From: Trissonchulus latispiculum
Taxonomy: Eukaryota > Nematoda > Enoplea > Enoplida > Ironidae
Assembly (NCBI GenBank): GCA_030248195.1
Contig: JASAND010028698.1
Location: 17,603 to 81,602 of the forward strand
Direction of reading: 5' to 3'
DNA: 64,000 bases
The notes below the pieces were generated by a model. The model was given only the letters and a program-made list of their open reading frames with translations. It was not told where the DNA came from and searched no databases. The translations under genes were made by a program, and so were the position numbers. The first letter of the stretch is position 1. The number at the start of each line of letters is the position of its first letter. Below are positions 62,028 through 64,000 of this stretch, piece by piece.

Positions 62028-62274
62028 TGAATCGGCTTGAAATTTGGCACATTTGTTATTTATCATGTTTTAATGCTTTAGACAACCTGACCTACTACTC
62101 TGCGGGGACTAGCTTGCTACCTACACAATAGGAAATGTATTAAAAGATTTGAATTTCTCCTTCAATCCCTTATGGAATCATTTGAGATTTTGTGTATATG
62201 GTTAGTTCACATATCAGGCCATTTTTTAGGTTTATGTTAAGGTGAGTTCTTCGGTTTTGTAGTGTATTTCAAAA

Positions 62275-62480
62275 CTTCTAGGATAAACTGTTCTTACTTT
62301 ACATTGTGTGTGCAAATGGTAAACGTAAATGAGCTATGTATTCAGCCGCCTGTAACTTTCGATAGAAACCACGTACAGAATAGATATGCGTATCATTTTA
62401 AATCTGTTTTCGTGCTCCTTCACGTGGTGGAGTAAAATGTACCGTATAAAGCTTAAATAAAACTTTGATTATTTCTGCAT
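62275..62480. repeat. Partial extra copy of the TTAA fold-back arm
   Basis: GTAAACGTAAATGAGCTATG, CTGTAACTTTCGATAGAAACC and ACTTTGATTATTTCTGCATG repeat the arm of 60828-62027 with changes. No ends are seen. Confidence 0.5.
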
Positions 62481-62604
62481 GCGCAAAGCCAGCCAACTAT
62501 GAAGTGATTTTGACATTAGGCATGGTTTGTGTCCACTTTTACAACCGGACAGGATATCGTGGAATCAATACTCCCACAGATAATTTAAAACACGTTCGTT
62601 CCTT

Positions 62605-62715
62605 TGGCGGAGCAACTTTAACTACAAATAAAAAGCACTGCACTACATTTTAGTACGTCAAATGTAGTAAATGTAGGTGACGCACTTTTAATTTGTAGTT
62701 CCACCATATTTGAGT
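62605..62715. repeat. Short fold-back with AACTACAAAT arms
   Basis: AACTACAAATAAAAAGCACT at the left is inverted as GCACTTTTAATTTGTAGTT at the right, around ACTACATTT...AAATGTAGT. It is a small imperfect palindrome; a related TTTAATTTGTAGTTGCTC occurs near 62873. Confidence 0.55.
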
Positions 62716-63232
62716 TTTCGATGCTTGCTTTCTGCTCCTACAGAAGAACAGCGGCGTACCGCCTAGCTAATAAAACGGAGTGCTAGCAATAAATTTTTGT
62801 CAAGTACTACAAATTAATTGCTCAAGCGCAGTACAACCTTCATTTTAGTGCTGATTTGGAAACAGGTGCTGTTTAATTTGTAGTTGCTCAATAAAAGCAT
62901 AACAGCATAAGACATTTGCAGCCGGAAGTTGCCGGCTTGTCCATTACTAACAAAACTGGGGCGGGGAATCACCATAGTCTGAGAAGGGGGATTGATGCGG
63001 CATAGGTGTACTTGTAGTCATAGTTTCCTTTGGGGAGGGGTACCCCCCCAGAATTTTCGCCCAACTTTACCCCCCTCCAGATTTTTTAACTTACCCACCC
63101 CCAACTTTTGGCTACCCCCCCCTCCCGAACCCCAACGATTTTTGGACATAACAAGTTAGCTAAATTTGGCCGAAAACTGGTCATTTTTTCAAAAATTTTG
63201 ACCTAATGACCTAATTTTGATCTAAAATCGCT

Positions 63233-63803
63233 TTAAGGTGGTGGTTCCCTTTGGTCACATAAAGTTTGCACCATTATTACTCATTCATTACTTGGAGTTA
63301 AAAAGCCATTTTTATATCAAAATGTAGCTTGACATTTTCTCTTTTTAATGCACTCCACGAAACTAATGTTGCTTTTCTAAAATATTTTTAACACATTTTA
63401 GAAGAAGTACAATTTTCCAGAATTTTTGCAGACTCAAGTAAATTTTTTCACGAGACATCGGTTATATCATTCGATACCTCCATCAAATAGCTGGGCACGA
63501 TTTTTTATTTATTGTGGAATCGCTCTTCGTGATAGAGAAATAAGCTGAAATGTGTGCGTAACCTGTATTTTGCCTACTTTTTTCCAAATTTGTCAAGCGA
63601 TTACTTTAGTCAGAAAGCAGCAATCAGCGCAACTAAAAAATCGTCCCTGGGTATATTTGTGCAGATCACATTTGCTCAGTAGCAGCCCTCCAGCTTGCAT
63701 GGTGAATGCTCCACAATCTTTGGAAAAAAATTGGTCGTGTTTTTGCAAAAACTACATTTTTTATGATAGCAGCCTGCAGGATAGCAGTTGGAAGACGATC
63801 AGT
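63233..63803. mobile_element. Partial TTAA MITE (GGTGGTGATTCC family), inverted
   Basis: It begins TTAAGGTGGTGGTTCCCTTT and follows the reverse complement of 12839-13826 to about 63803, then diverges. The other end is missing within the window. Confidence 0.65.
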
Positions 63804-64000
63804 TAGTCTTATTTTTAAGTTAATTAGTTCAGTCCCAAACCTGAGAATAAATAATTAATAGGGATTTCACATTAAATCACCAGGTAGTTTTAAGTTAACT
63901 TTAATATTACGTAGGCCTTAGTTAGTCAGCATAAGTAAGCAGGTAGGCATCAGTTAAGACAATCATTACAAGTATTCAGCAATTGACCATCTTCCAATAT

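Overview
This is nuclear DNA of an animal (metazoan). It carries an intron-rich CREB/ATF-type bZIP gene with a phosphorylatable KID motif on the + strand, and an intron-split alpha-tubulin gene on the - strand. Everything else is AT-rich non-coding DNA packed with eukaryotic transposable elements. Splice sites are GT-AG throughout. The mobile-element content (a Penelope-like element with an N-terminal GIY-YIG domain, APE-type LINEs with 2A-like motifs, tRNA-derived SINEs, dense TTAA MITEs) suggests a marine or other invertebrate. I cannot name the species; a non-bilaterian such as a sponge is possible but unproven.

Layout. 1-3.1 kb: upstream or intronic sequence of the CREB gene with nested MITEs and a SINE remnant. 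3.1-8.2 kb: five CREB coding exons from the KID to the C-terminal leucine zipper; introns hold a hAT-like MITE and a TTAA MITE. The N-terminal exon(s) were not found. 8.2-25.5 kb: a T-rich CREB 3' region, then gene-poor DNA with long fold-backs, minisatellites, a long-TIR element and a 145-bp tandem array. 25.5-30.6 kb: five coding exons of alpha-tubulin, lacking the initiator ATG exon and, as read, the acidic C-terminal tail. 31-39 kb: nested hAT-like and G-rich elements, a LINE fragment with a 2A-like motif, a SINE, microsatellites, long inverted repeats and a 153-bp satellite. 39-45 kb: an APE-LINE reverse transcriptase split by an apparently young Penelope-like element (about 3.9 kb) whose 958-codon ORF is intact and whose 268-bp pseudo-LTRs look identical. 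The whole stack sits inside a DNA element with TATAGCCATGG termini. 45-55.5 kb: duplicated repeats, a second 2A/PHD/endonuclease LINE broken by two G-rich MITEs and a (TA)n run, and a full-length SINE. 57-64 kb: TTAA-flanked MITEs abutting and nested in each other.

The only host genes I can support are CREB and alpha-tubulin. The most notable item is the Penelope-like element with permuted domains (GIY-YIG, then a CxC linker, then RT), which fits the Naiad-type clade. Several insertions come with a natural empty site in the same window, which fixes their boundaries and target-site duplications directly. All identity statements are by eye.
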